DNA from: JBDTVS01 sp040007095
GTDB taxonomy: Bacteria > Acidobacteriota > Vicinamibacteria > Vicinamibacterales > CAVVIG01
Length of the DNA stretch: 64,000 nt
Reading direction: 5' to 3'
Assembly (NCBI GenBank): GCA_040007095.1
Contig: JBDTVS010000007.1
Location: forward strand, 1 to 64,000
The notes below the pieces were generated by a model that was not told the DNA's origin, did no database searches, and worked only from the letters and a program-made list of their open reading frames with translations. Position numbers and translations under genes: made by a program. Numbering within the stretch: the first letter of the stretch is position 1; every line of letters begins with the position of its first letter. Positions 52,677 to 61,360 of the stretch are shown in pieces.

Positions 52677-53489
52677 TCAGCGATCGAGCCAGGTGAGTGC
52701 GCCGCCGACGATTCGTTCAACGCGATCGCCGACGCGGACGAGCAACGCACCGTGATTGTCGATGCCATGCGTCACTCCGGATTGCCGTCCCACCGGGGTG
52801 TCCCATTCGACGCGGGTGCCACGACTCGACGGCGAACGGCTGCGCCACGCGTCGAGGATAGCATCGAACCGGCCGCTCAAGAGATCCTGGTGCCGCCGTG
52901 CGACCGCGGCGATCGTCTCCGCACAGAGCGCCGCGCGATCGACGGGACGCCCCAGCTCCGACTCGATTGATGTGGCGCGGTAGTCCGCGCCCGGTGGCCA
53001 GACGCGCGCGCTCACGTTGACCCCGTAGCCGAGCACGACGCAGCCCGAGTCGCCGGCCGCCGACTCGGCCAGGATCCCGCACAGCTTGCGCCGGCCCACC
53101 TGCAGATCGTTCGGCCATTTGATCTCGGCGCGCAGCGCCGTCCGGGCTTCGACAGCTTCCGCCAGCGCGACGCCGGCGGCCAGCGTCACCAGACTCGTCG
53201 CGCGTACATCGTCGGTCTTTTCTCGCGAGTCAAGAAGGACGATCGACACGTATAGCCCGCTCCCAGGCGGCGAATGCCAGCGATGGCCTCGACGTCCACG
53301 GCCCGCGGTCTGCTCGTCCGCGATGACGACGATGCCCTCGGCGTCTCGGCCGGCGGCGAGCGCCAGCGCGATGTCGTTGGTGGATCCGGTCCGGTTGAAA
53401 AAGACCACCCGGCGGCAGAGGGGCGCGAGCCGGTCGCCCGCGGCCTCAAACGCCTCGGCGAACTCGACCGGGAGCGGATCTGGTCCCAT
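52677..53489 (-). CDS. birA: Biotin--[acetyl-CoA-carboxylase] ligase
   Basis: 270 residues, ATG at 53489 (a TTG at 53492 is adjacent). The ligase domain has FFNRTGSTNDIALALAAG, the biotinyl-AMP loop TAGRGRRGHRWHSPPGSGLY, KWPNDLQVGRRKLCGILAE and VVLGYGVNVSARVWPPG, and ends with the SH3-like C-terminal domain. There is no N-terminal DNA-binding domain, so it does not repress. It attaches biotin to the biotin carboxyl carrier protein. Confidence 0.9.
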   Translation of the reverse strand: MGPDPLPVEFAEAFEAAGDRLAPLCRRVVFFNRTGSTNDIALALAAGRDAEGIVVIADEQTAGRGRRGHRWHSPPGSGLYVSIVLLDSREKTDDVRATSLVTLAAGVALAEAVEARTALRAEIKWPNDLQVGRRKLCGILAESAAGDSGCVVLGYGVNVSARVWPPGADYRATSIESELGRPVDRAALCAETIAAVARRHQDLLSGRFDAILDAWRSRSPSSRGTRVEWDTPVGRQSGVTHGIDNHGALLVRVGDRVERIVGGALTWLDR

Positions 53490-53520
53490 CAAGTGGCCGG
53501 AAGGCCGTCCGGCACCTGGA

Positions 53521-53550
53521 CGTAGTGTCCGGCTTCAGCCGGACCGTGAC
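53521..53550 (+). repeat. TAGTGTCC hairpin repeat (family C)
   Basis: cgtagtgtccggcttcagcc followed by ggaccgtgac. Perfect stem GTCCGGC-TTCA-GCCGGAC at 53527-53544. Lies between nadC and birA. Confidence 0.65.
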
Positions 53551-53603
53551 AGACCCGATGACCAAGCATTTCGAGGAGTCCGTGCGGCATGGCTGGCGGA
53601 CTC

Positions 53604-54446
53604 TTAAAACGGCTCGATTTCAAAGCTGATGTCGATCGCCGGCGCTGAATGGGTCAGCGCGCCAACCGAGACGTAGTCGGCGCCGGTCGCGGCCAACTCG
53701 GGGATCCGTTCGAGCGTCACGCCGCCGGAAATCTCGATCTTCGCGCGGCCCCGCGTGCGCCGGACGGCCTCGACGATCTCTTCCGTTGACATGTTGTCGA
53801 CCAGCACGGTCTCGGCCGTCGAGGCCAGCGCTTCGTCGAGCTCGGCCAGGGTCTGCACCTCGACCTCGATGGGGAGGCCGCGATGCCTCTCGCGCACACG
53901 GGCAATCGCGGCGCTCACGCCGCCCGCGAGTCGGACGTGGTTGTCTTTGATCAGCACCGCATCGAAGAGGCCGATGCGATGGTTGGTCGCGCCGCCGGCG
54001 CGGACGGCATATTTCTCCAGGCTCCGCAGCGTCGGGGTCGTCTTGCGCGTGTCGAGAATCGTGATGCCGCCGGCAGCCGCCTCCACGCAGCGCCGAGCGC
54101 GGGTCGCGACTCCCGAGAGACGCTGCAGGAAATTGAGCGCCGTGCGCTCCCCGACAAGCAAAGTGGACGCTGCCCCCACGACAATGGCGACAACCTCGCC
54201 TGCCGCGCACCAATCGCCATCGCGCCGGGCGAGATCCACTTGCACATCAGCGTCGACCTGACGAAACACCTCGACGGCGACGTCCATGCCGGCCAGCACA
54301 CAATCGGCTTTGACAAGAAAGATGCCGCGTGCGCGCTGGTCGGGACTGACCGTCGCGCCGGTCGTGATATCGCCGGCGCCGACGTCTTCGGCGAGCGCCC
54401 GCCGGACGATGTCGCGATACTCGGATGGATCGAGTGGTGTCAGCAA
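53604..54446 (-). CDS. nadC: Nicotinate-nucleotide pyrophosphorylase (carboxylating)
   Basis: 280 residues. A TTG at 54446 is chosen: AGGGGA lies about 6 nt before it, and the open frame upstream reads through a repeat. NadC motifs are complete: LAEDVGAGDITTGATVSPDQ, ERTALNFLQRLSGVATRARR, ILDTRKTTPTLRSLEKYAV, GGATNHRIGLFDAVLIKDNH, and ISGGVTLERIPELAATGADY. It makes nicotinate mononucleotide from quinolinate and PRPP in de novo NAD synthesis. Confidence 0.92.
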   Translation of the reverse strand: MLTPLDPSEYRDIVRRALAEDVGAGDITTGATVSPDQRARGIFLVKADCVLAGMDVAVEVFRQVDADVQVDLARRDGDWCAAGEVVAIVVGAASTLLVGERTALNFLQRLSGVATRARRCVEAAAGGITILDTRKTTPTLRSLEKYAVRAGGATNHRIGLFDAVLIKDNHVRLAGGVSAAIARVRERHRGLPIEVEVQTLAELDEALASTAETVLVDNMSTEEIVEAVRRTRGRAKIEISGGVTLERIPELAATGADYVSVGALTHSAPAIDISFEIEPF

Positions 54447-54450
54447 CGCC

Positions 54451-54612
54451 AGTCCCCTGGCAGGGTGATACGTCGCACAAGTCCCGGAGCGCGGCGCCCG
54501 GATCGCAAGGCGCGACGAGCGAGAATACTGGACATATTCGAGGGAGTCGCAACGCGGCGAGGCGGGATGCCCCGCCCGGGAATCATGTGACGCATCACGC
54601 TTCCAGGGGACT
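54451..54612 (+). mobile_element. MITE-like repeat family A, copy 4 (with terminal inverted repeats)
   Basis: 162 bp. agtcccctgg (54451-54460) and ccaggggact (54603-54612) are exact inverted repeats. The interior has the family core (gcaaggcgcgacgagcgaga, gagggagtcgcaacg, ggcgaggcgggatgccccgc). It fills almost the whole valS-nadC gap: its outer base pair overlaps the valS stop codon (54611-54613) and its other end is 4 nt from the nadC start. Confidence 0.75.
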
Positions 54613-57367
54613 AGCTCTGAACGACTGGCACTGCCGGTTCGTACCCGGCGACCAGGATCTCGCGAGGCTCGCCTGGCGCTCCAACGGTCGTCTCGAATGC
54701 CCGAACCCGGAGCGCCGAGCGTAGATCGGCATCGACCAACGACATCAGTTCCGATTTCTCGGTATCGACCTTCACGATGACCTTGGTGATGAATACCTTC
54801 AGCGGCTGCTTGGCTTCGGAGCGTTGCTTCCGCACCTCGAACAGCACATCGGTCGCCCACTCATAGATCGCCTGATCGGACTCACCGGTCCCGGCGCTCG
54901 CAGGCAGGCCGGCCCTTGGGTCTCCGGTGCCACTGATGGATGGCGCGGCAATCGTCACCTCTCCCGTGCCGGTTGTTGACGTCGCGTCGCCGCTCTCGCC
55001 CAGCAGCGAATCGAGCTCGCTGACCACCGGCCAGGCCGCGACGTGAATCGACCCGTTCTGCCACCACGACCAGACTTCTTCAGTGACAAACGGCAGGAAC
55101 GGCGCGAAGAGCCGCAGCAGCACGGACAGGGCCGCGGTCAATGCGGCATTCGCCGATCCCGCGCCGTCGGCGCCCTGTTCACCGTATCGTCGTCCCTTGA
55201 CCAGCTCCAGATAGTCGTCGCAGAACTTCCAGAAGAAGCTCTCGGTTCGCTGGAGCGCGCGGGCATAGTCGTAGGCCTCGAACGCGGCGGTGGCCTCTTC
55301 GACCAGGTGCGAGAGGCTTCGAATCATCGCGCGATCCACCGGCGCGACGATCGGGCCTTGCGGCGACGCAGCCCCCAGCGCGAACTTCGACGCGTTGAGC
55401 ACCTTGATCGCCAGACGGCGCCCGACCTTCATCTGACCGGGATCGAACGTCGTGTCGGTGCCCGGACGTCCGCTGGCGGCCCAGTACCGCACTCCGTCGG
55501 ACCCGTGCTCCTCGAGCAGCGCCAGCGGTGTCACGACGTTGCCCTTGGACTTCGACATCTTCTTGCGATCGGGGTCGAGCACCCAGCCGGAGATCGCCGC
55601 GTGCGCCCACGGCGTCTTGTCTTCCTCGAGGTGCGACCTCAGCACCGTCGTGAACAGCCACGTCCGGATGATGTCGTGCGCCTGCGGCCGCAACTGCATC
55701 GGGAACGTCTTGGCGAACAGATCCGGATCGTCGGCCCACCCGCACACGATCTGCGGGGTGAGCGAGGAGGTCGCCCAGGTATCCATTACATCCGGATCGC
55801 CAATGAATCCGCCCGGCTGCCCCCGCTGCCCGGCGCGATACCCCTTCGGCACTTCCGTCGAGGGATCCATCGGCAGCTGATCGTCCTCGGCAAGAATCGG
55901 CGTCTCGTAGACGGTCCGGCCCGTCTCATCGAGCGGATACCAGACCGGGAACGGCACGCCGAAGAACCGCTGGCGGCTGATGCACCAGTCGCCATTCAGC
56001 CCGTTCACCCAATCCTCGTAACGCGTCCGCATGAACGGCGGGTGCCATTCGATCTCGCGGCCGCGCGCGATCAGCTCGTGCTTGATGTCCACGGCTCTGA
56101 TGAACCACTGGCGGCTGGTGATGATTTCAAGTGGACGGTCACCCTTTTCGAAAAACTTTACCGGGTGAGTGATCGGCCGCGGCTCGCCGATGAGCGCGCC
56201 GTTCTCGCGTAACATCTCGACGATACGGGTGCGCGCTTTGACGGCCGAGAGTCCAACCAGCGTCTCGTAGTGGCGCTGAGCCCCGGTAGGGTCGAGCGAG
56301 TCCCACACTCCGGAATCCCACGCAATCGGGCCGAGCGTTCCGTTCGGCTGCATGATCGCCCGTACCGGCAGCGTCAGTTCGCGCCACCATGTGACGTCGG
56401 TCGTATCGCCGAAGGTGCACACCATCGCGATGCCGCTGCCCTTTTCGGGATCGGCGAGTGGATGGGAACGCACGCGGATCAGCGTGCGGAACAACGGGGT
56501 CTCGAAATACTTATCGAATAGGCCCTGATAACGCACGTCGTCGGGATGCGCGACCAGGGCCACGCACGCCGGAATCAGCTCGGGACGCGTGGTCTCGATC
56601 TCGACCGCCCCTTCCCCACCGACGCGCGAAAAGCGGATGCGGTGATACGCGCCAGGCATCTCGCGGTCCTCGAGCTCCGCCTGCGCCACCGCCGTTTTGA
56701 AATCGACGTCCCAGAGCGTCGGCGCTTCGAGCTGATACGCACGAGAAACGACGTTGCCAAACGGCCGCGCCAGCGGCTTTTTGACCAGCTTCAGGAAGGC
56801 GAGCTGTGACACATGCTGCGCGCGTTTACTGATCGTCGCGTAGGTCAGCGCCCAGTCGACGGAAAGGCCGAGCGTCTTCCAGAGCCGCTCGAACGCCTTT
56901 TCGTCCTCGGCGGTCAGGCGGTTGCAGAGCTCGATAAAATTCGGGCGCGATACCGAGATCGGCTGCTTGGCAGGCGTGCTCGGGGGCACGAACGACGGAT
57001 CGTAGGGCAGCGACGGATCGCACCGCACGCCGTAGTAGTTCTGCACGCGGCGCTCGGTCGGCAGCCCGTTGTCGTCCCAACCCATGGGATAGAACACGGC
57101 CTTGCCCCGCATGCGCTGAAACCGGGCGATGAGGTCCGTATGCGTGAACGAGAACACATGTCCGACGTGCAGCGATCCACTGACGGTCGGCGGCGGGGTG
57201 TCGATCGAATACACGTCGCTGCGCGGGCGGGTGCGGTCGAAGCGGTAGACGCCCGTCTCCTCCCAGAGCGGCGCCCATCTGGCCTCCAGACCCTCGAGGG
57301 CGGGCTTTTCCGGCAGGCGAAGACGGCCCGGATCCAGGCTCGTCAACGAACGCGACGATGATGGCAT
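54611..57367 (-). CDS. valS: Valyl-tRNA synthetase
   Basis: 918 residues. HIGH motif in DTPPPTVSGSLHVGHVFSFT, KMSKS in PDRKKMSKSKGNVVTPLAL. The editing domain (GAVEIETTRPELIPACVALV) and the anticodon domain are present. PMGWDDNGLPTERRVQNYYG and the absence of a C-terminal coiled coil place it in the archaeal/actinobacterial-like ValS type. Near the C-terminus there is a Ser/Thr/Gly-rich insert (DATSTTGTGEVTIAAPSISG). The stop TAG lies in the end of MITE copy 4. Confidence 0.92.
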   Translation of the reverse strand: MPSSSRSLTSLDPGRLRLPEKPALEGLEARWAPLWEETGVYRFDRTRPRSDVYSIDTPPPTVSGSLHVGHVFSFTHTDLIARFQRMRGKAVFYPMGWDDNGLPTERRVQNYYGVRCDPSLPYDPSFVPPSTPAKQPISVSRPNFIELCNRLTAEDEKAFERLWKTLGLSVDWALTYATISKRAQHVSQLAFLKLVKKPLARPFGNVVSRAYQLEAPTLWDVDFKTAVAQAELEDREMPGAYHRIRFSRVGGEGAVEIETTRPELIPACVALVAHPDDVRYQGLFDKYFETPLFRTLIRVRSHPLADPEKGSGIAMVCTFGDTTDVTWWRELTLPVRAIMQPNGTLGPIAWDSGVWDSLDPTGAQRHYETLVGLSAVKARTRIVEMLRENGALIGEPRPITHPVKFFEKGDRPLEIITSRQWFIRAVDIKHELIARGREIEWHPPFMRTRYEDWVNGLNGDWCISRQRFFGVPFPVWYPLDETGRTVYETPILAEDDQLPMDPSTEVPKGYRAGQRGQPGGFIGDPDVMDTWATSSLTPQIVCGWADDPDLFAKTFPMQLRPQAHDIIRTWLFTTVLRSHLEEDKTPWAHAAISGWVLDPDRKKMSKSKGNVVTPLALLEEHGSDGVRYWAASGRPGTDTTFDPGQMKVGRRLAIKVLNASKFALGAASPQGPIVAPVDRAMIRSLSHLVEEATAAFEAYDYARALQRTESFFWKFCDDYLELVKGRRYGEQGADGAGSANAALTAALSVLLRLFAPFLPFVTEEVWSWWQNGSIHVAAWPVVSELDSLLGESGDATSTTGTGEVTIAAPSISGTGDPRAGLPASAGTGESDQAIYEWATDVLFEVRKQRSEAKQPLKVFITKVIVKVDTEKSELMSLVDADLRSALRVRAFETTVGAPGEPREILVAGYEPAVPVVQS

Positions 57368-57379
57368 CCGGCGATCGTA

Positions 57380-58471
57380 TTACAAGTCCTTGATCGCGGC
57401 CTTGATGCGGTCGATCTCTTCGAGGACCAGCCGCGCGACGATCGGCGACACGACTTCGGCGGTGGTCTCGTGCACCGCGCGCTCGGAGAGGCGCTCGAGC
57501 ACCCGCTCGGCCACGCGCTCGACCAGTTCGTCGGTCACGATCGGCGGTCGCACCCACGCGGCCATATTCGCCGGCGCCGCGCCCGGTTCTTCGGCCGCAA
57601 GAAGGGTCGCGAACGCGTCGGCCAATGCGGGCATCGCGGGCTTCTCCACGGCGGGCGAAGGCGGCGAGGCCGGCGCGCCGACTGACGGCGACGCAATGTG
57701 GGCGGCTGCTGCTGGTATCGACGGCGGCGGAGCAGCCACGCGGTGCGCTTCGGTGGGCGGCCCGAGAAACGAGGGCAGCTGCCTGTCCGAGAGGGGCGGC
57801 AGTTCGATGTCCCAGAGATTGTCCGCCTCTTCAGCCGCGGCGGTGGGCGGAACGGGGGGCGGCGTGAACGGCGGAGCGGTGCCCGCGTCTTCCTCAACCG
57901 GCTCCGGCGCAACCATCACTCGCTGCGCCGCTGGCAAGTTGGCAAACGCTTCATCGAGCCGGTCGAAGAAGTCCCCCATCGACTCTGACGCAGACGCCGG
58001 TACAGGTGCGGCGGCGGACGCGGGCACGGCTGCGGCCTGCTCCGGTGCGGAAACCGGCGCCGGTCGGGAGGCGAGCGGCTCTGGGCCGGAGGCCCCGGCG
58101 CGAGGCCGCGCCAGCAGCTCTTTCACGCGAGCGATGACCAGCTGCGGATCGAAGGGTTTCGCGAGCACACCGTCGCAGCGCGCTTCGTCGGCTTTGTGCT
58201 GGTCGATCGGTTCGAACGCCCCGGTCAGCAGGATCACGGGGATGTGCGACAGCCGTGGCGAGTGCTTGACGTAGCTCGACACCTCGTAACCGGTCTTGAA
58301 CGGCATCCCGACGTCGGCGAGCACGATGTCGGGCGGCTGCTCCTCGATGCGCGCGATGGCGGCGTTGCCGTCCCCCACAGCAACGACGCGCACGTCCTCG
58401 TCGGCGAACGTCAGTTCGATGACGCGCTGAATCGTCGGGCTGTCGTCGGCTAGCAGAAGAGTCGCTGTCAT
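57380..58471 (-). CDS. Response regulator with long Ala/Pro linker and C-terminal helical domain
   Basis: 363 residues. The N-terminal receiver has TLLLADDSPTIQRVIELTFA, phospho-acceptor PDIVLADVGMPFKTGYEVSS and CDGVLAKPFDPQLVIARVKE. A very long Ala/Pro-rich disordered linker (about residues 125-300) with islands such as MGDFFDRLDEAFANLPAAQR and NLWDIELPPLSD leads to an amphipathic helical end (TDELVERVAERVLERLSERA to EEIDRIKAAIKDL). There is no DNA-binding domain, so it probably acts through protein contacts. The gene is 12 nt from valS. Confidence 0.82.
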   Translation of the reverse strand: MTATLLLADDSPTIQRVIELTFADEDVRVVAVGDGNAAIARIEEQPPDIVLADVGMPFKTGYEVSSYVKHSPRLSHIPVILLTGAFEPIDQHKADEARCDGVLAKPFDPQLVIARVKELLARPRAGASGPEPLASRPAPVSAPEQAAAVPASAAAPVPASASESMGDFFDRLDEAFANLPAAQRVMVAPEPVEEDAGTAPPFTPPPVPPTAAAEEADNLWDIELPPLSDRQLPSFLGPPTEAHRVAAPPPSIPAAAAHIASPSVGAPASPPSPAVEKPAMPALADAFATLLAAEEPGAAPANMAAWVRPPIVTDELVERVAERVLERLSERAVHETTAEVVSPIVARLVLEEIDRIKAAIKDL

Positions 58472-58503
58472 CGTCGTGTTATCGGCTGGGATGACGGAAA
58501 TGT

Positions 58504-58905
58504 TTAGACCCGGGCGCGCACGTGGAGGTTGATGAAGTCCACAATCTCCTGCATTCCCGTGCCGGGCAGAAAAATACCTTTCACACCGATCGCCTTCAGT
58601 TTGGGAATATCGACGTCAGGAATGATGCCACCAATCAGCACCAGCACGTCGTCCAGTCCGTTCTGCCTGAGCAATTCCATGAGCCGGGGCACGATATGGT
58701 TGTGCGCCCCGGAAAGGATTGAGAGGCCGATGACGTCGGCGTCTTCCTGCAGCGAGGCGGTCGCGATCTGCTCGGGGGTCTGGCGCAGCCCGGTGTAGAT
58801 CACCTCCATGCCGGCGTCGCGCAGGGCCCGCGCGATGACTTTCGCTCCGCGATCGTGGCCGTCGAGGCCTGGCTTGGCAATCACCACCCGGATTTTTCGG
58901 TCCAC
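58504..58905 (-). CDS. Methylmalonyl-CoA mutase, B12-binding subunit
   Basis: 133 residues from a GTG at 58905, preceded by GGGAG. It is the cobalamin-binding domain: DGHDRG (Asp15, His17, Gly20) gives DxHxxG, followed by IGLSILSGAHNHIVPRLMEL and LIGGIIPDVDIPKLKAIGVK, GIFLPGTGMQEIV. It works with the large subunit encoded 25 nt upstream. The split two-gene form is common outside Proteobacteria. Confidence 0.9.
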   Translation of the reverse strand: MDRKIRVVIAKPGLDGHDRGAKVIARALRDAGMEVIYTGLRQTPEQIATASLQEDADVIGLSILSGAHNHIVPRLMELLRQNGLDDVLVLIGGIIPDVDIPKLKAIGVKGIFLPGTGMQEIVDFINLHVRARV

Positions 58906-58930
58906 GCGCAACTGTACTCCCTCAGGGTCC

Positions 58931-60595
58931 TCATATCGCCGGCACTTCCTCGTATTCGCCCCACACCTCGCGCAGCGCGTCGCACATCTCGCCAACCGTC
59001 GCGTAGGCGCGGACGGCGTCGAGGATCGGCGGCATCACGTTGTCGACGGAGTTCGCGGCGGCTCGAAGGCGATCCAGCGCCCGCGCCACCTCGCCAGCGT
59101 CTCGAGTCTTCCGAAGGCGCTCGAGGGCCCCGATCTGAGTCTCGGACGCCGATTCGTCCAGGTAGAGCGTCTCGAACGTCGGTTCGCCGGTTCCGATGAA
59201 GTCGTTGACGCCGACAACGACCTTCTCTTTGCGCTCCAGCGCTTGCTGGAACCGATAGGAGCTGTCCGCAATCTCCTTCTGAGGAAAGCCGCGCTCGATC
59301 GCCTCGACCATGCCGCCCATGCGATCGATCTGCGCGAAGTACGCCCGCGCGCCCTCCTCCATCTGGTTGGTCAGCGTCTCGACGTAGAACGACCCGCCAA
59401 ACGGATCGATCGCTTCCGCGATCCCACTCTCGTGGGCGATGATCTGCTGCGTGCGCAGGGCCAGCGTGGCGGCTTGCTCGGTCGGCAGCGCCAGCGCTTC
59501 GTCGAGGGAGTTGGTGTGCAGCGAATTGGTGCCGCCCAACACGGCCGAGAGCGCCTGCAGCGCCGTACGGACGACGTTGTTGTAGGGCTGCTGGGCGGTG
59601 AGAGACACGCCGGCGGTCTGGCTGTGGAAGCGCAGCTTCCACGACCGCTCGCTTCTGGCGCCGAAGCGGTCGCGCATCTCACGGGCCCAGATCCGGCGCG
59701 CGGCGCGATACTTGGCGATCTCCTCGAAAAAGTCGCTGTGGGCGTTGAAGAAGAACGACATCCGCGGCACGAACGAATCGACGTCCAGACCCGCCTTCAC
59801 GCCCCAGTCCACGTACTCGATGCCGTCGCGCAGCGTGAACGCCAGTTCCTGCAGCGCCGTCGCACCGGCCTCGCGAATGTGATATCCGCTGACGGAAATC
59901 GGGTTCCAGCGCGGCACCGACGCCAGCGAGAACGCAAAGATATCGGTGATGATGCGCATCGACGGGCGCGGCGGGAAGATGTATTCCTTCTGGGCGATGA
60001 ACTCTTTCAGAATGTCGTTCTGAATCGTCCCCGACAGCGTCTCCCAGTCGGCCCCCTGACGCTCCGCGACGACCAGGTACATCGCGAAGATCATGGCGGC
60101 CGGCGAGTTGATCGTCATCGAGGTGGTGATGTCGCCGAGCGAGATGCCGTCGAACAGCGCCTCCATGTCGGCCAGCGACGCGACGCTGACGCCGCACTTC
60201 CCCACTTCCCCGCGCGACAGCTCGTGATCCGGGTCGCGCCCCATCAGCGTCGGCAGGTCGAACGCCACGCTCAAGCCGGTGCCGCCGGCCTCGAGCAGCG
60301 CCTTGTACCGCGCGTTGGTGTCCTGCGGAGTGCCGAACCCCGCAAACTGCCGCATCGTCCAGAGCTTTCCGCGATAGCCGGACCGGTGGATGCCTCGAGT
60401 GTAGGGGAATGCGCCGGGGTCGGCGAGGTCGCGATCGTAATCGAGGCCCTCGACATTCTCGGCAGAATAGAGACGGTCGACGGGCCGGCCCGAGATGGTC
60501 GTGAACGTGCTGGCCCGTTCGGGCGCCTTCTTCAGCGCCGGCTCGAGCGTCTCACGCCGCCATCGCTCGCGGTCGGCGTCCGCCACGTCTTTCAT
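58931..60595 (-). CDS. Methylmalonyl-CoA mutase, substrate-binding large subunit
   Basis: 554 residues. Typical motifs: PYTRGIHRSGYRGKLWTMRQ, FAGFGTPQDTNARYKALLEA, GGTGLSVAFDLPTLMGRDPD, ITTSMTINSPAAMIFAMYLV, RFHSQTAGVSLTAQQPYNNV, ALSAVLGGTNSLHTNSLDEA. There is no B12 domain; this is supplied by the next gene. ATG at 60595 lies directly after GGAGG, so a GTG three codons later (60586) may be the real start. The enzyme interconverts methylmalonyl-CoA and succinyl-CoA in propionate metabolism. Confidence 0.92.
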   Translation of the reverse strand: MKDVADADRERWRRETLEPALKKAPERASTFTTISGRPVDRLYSAENVEGLDYDRDLADPGAFPYTRGIHRSGYRGKLWTMRQFAGFGTPQDTNARYKALLEAGGTGLSVAFDLPTLMGRDPDHELSRGEVGKCGVSVASLADMEALFDGISLGDITTSMTINSPAAMIFAMYLVVAERQGADWETLSGTIQNDILKEFIAQKEYIFPPRPSMRIITDIFAFSLASVPRWNPISVSGYHIREAGATALQELAFTLRDGIEYVDWGVKAGLDVDSFVPRMSFFFNAHSDFFEEIAKYRAARRIWAREMRDRFGARSERSWKLRFHSQTAGVSLTAQQPYNNVVRTALQALSAVLGGTNSLHTNSLDEALALPTEQAATLALRTQQIIAHESGIAEAIDPFGGSFYVETLTNQMEEGARAYFAQIDRMGGMVEAIERGFPQKEIADSSYRFQQALERKEKVVVGVNDFIGTGEPTFETLYLDESASETQIGALERLRKTRDAGEVARALDRLRAAANSVDNVMPPILDAVRAYATVGEMCDALREVWGEYEEVPAI

Positions 60596-60604
60596 CCTCC
60601 GGAA

Positions 60605-61159
60605 TTATGACTCGGAGACCGAGTGCGGCTGACCGGCCAGTTCGCGTTTGAGCCACGCGCGCGCGTGCGTCCAGTCGCTCTCCACCGTCCGTAACGACAG
60701 GCCCATGTGCTCCGCGACTTCAGGACTCGACATGCCGGAGAAGAATCGAAGGACGACGACCTCGGCGGCGCGGGCATCGACGGCTTCGAGACGGCTCAAC
60801 GCCGCTTCGAGTGTCAGGAGGTCTTCGACCGGCACGGCGCCTGTGGCAGCCACACGCATGAGATCGTCGAGCTCGACCGGTTGCGCGCCGCCCCCGCGCT
60901 TGTCTCGCTTCTGGTGGCGGCCGTGATCGATCAAGAGCCGCCGCATCGCCTGCGCACCGAGGGCGAGGCCATGGGTTCGCCCCTGCCAATCCGCCCCGCG
61001 ATCTTTTCGCAGACGCAACCAGGCTTCGTGCACGAGTGCCGTCGGTTGGAGGGTGTGATTTCGCCGCTCGCGGCCCAGATAACGCTGCGCCACGTGCTTC
61101 AGCTCCCCGTAGATAATCGGGAAGAGCTCGTTGGCCGATCCGGGATGCTTGTCAGACAC
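60605..61159 (-). CDS. ECF-type RNA polymerase sigma factor (acidobacterial/planctomycete group)
   Basis: 184 residues, GTG start at 61159. ELFPIIYGELKHVAQRYLGR and HTLQPTALVHEAWLRLRKDR are the region 2 hallmarks of the TIGR02999 (Sig-70_X6) type; region 4 is ARAAEVVVLRFFSGMSSPEV, AEHMGLSLRTVESDWTHARA. Such factors typically sit next to Ser/Thr kinases, as here, and have no anti-sigma factor. It lies between the kinase and the mutase genes. Confidence 0.9.
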   Translation of the reverse strand: MSDKHPGSANELFPIIYGELKHVAQRYLGRERRNHTLQPTALVHEAWLRLRKDRGADWQGRTHGLALGAQAMRRLLIDHGRHQKRDKRGGGAQPVELDDLMRVAATGAVPVEDLLTLEAALSRLEAVDARAAEVVVLRFFSGMSSPEVAEHMGLSLRTVESDWTHARAWLKRELAGQPHSVSES

Positions 61160-61241
61160 GGCTACCTCGTGAACAGTGAAGATATATTGTCGTTCGAGAT
61201 CGCGTCAGAGGGGAACAAAAAGGCGACGGCCGAAATTTATT

Positions 61242-61322
61242 ACCACAAAGAACACAAAGAGCACGAAGGCTATCGATTCGCGTCCCGGGAACCTCTTTGT
61301 GGCCTTTGTGCTCTTCGTGGTT
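61242..61322. repeat. accacaaag...ctttgtggt word palindrome (family B)
   Basis: Left arm accacaaagaacacaaag, agcacgaagg (61242-61269); right arm cctctttgtggcctttg, tgctcttcgtggtt (61292-61322). Located between the kinase and sigma-factor genes. Confidence 0.75.
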
Positions 61323-61360
61323 CAAAGCACTCAACCCGTTCTCGACGGCACGCTACGTGG

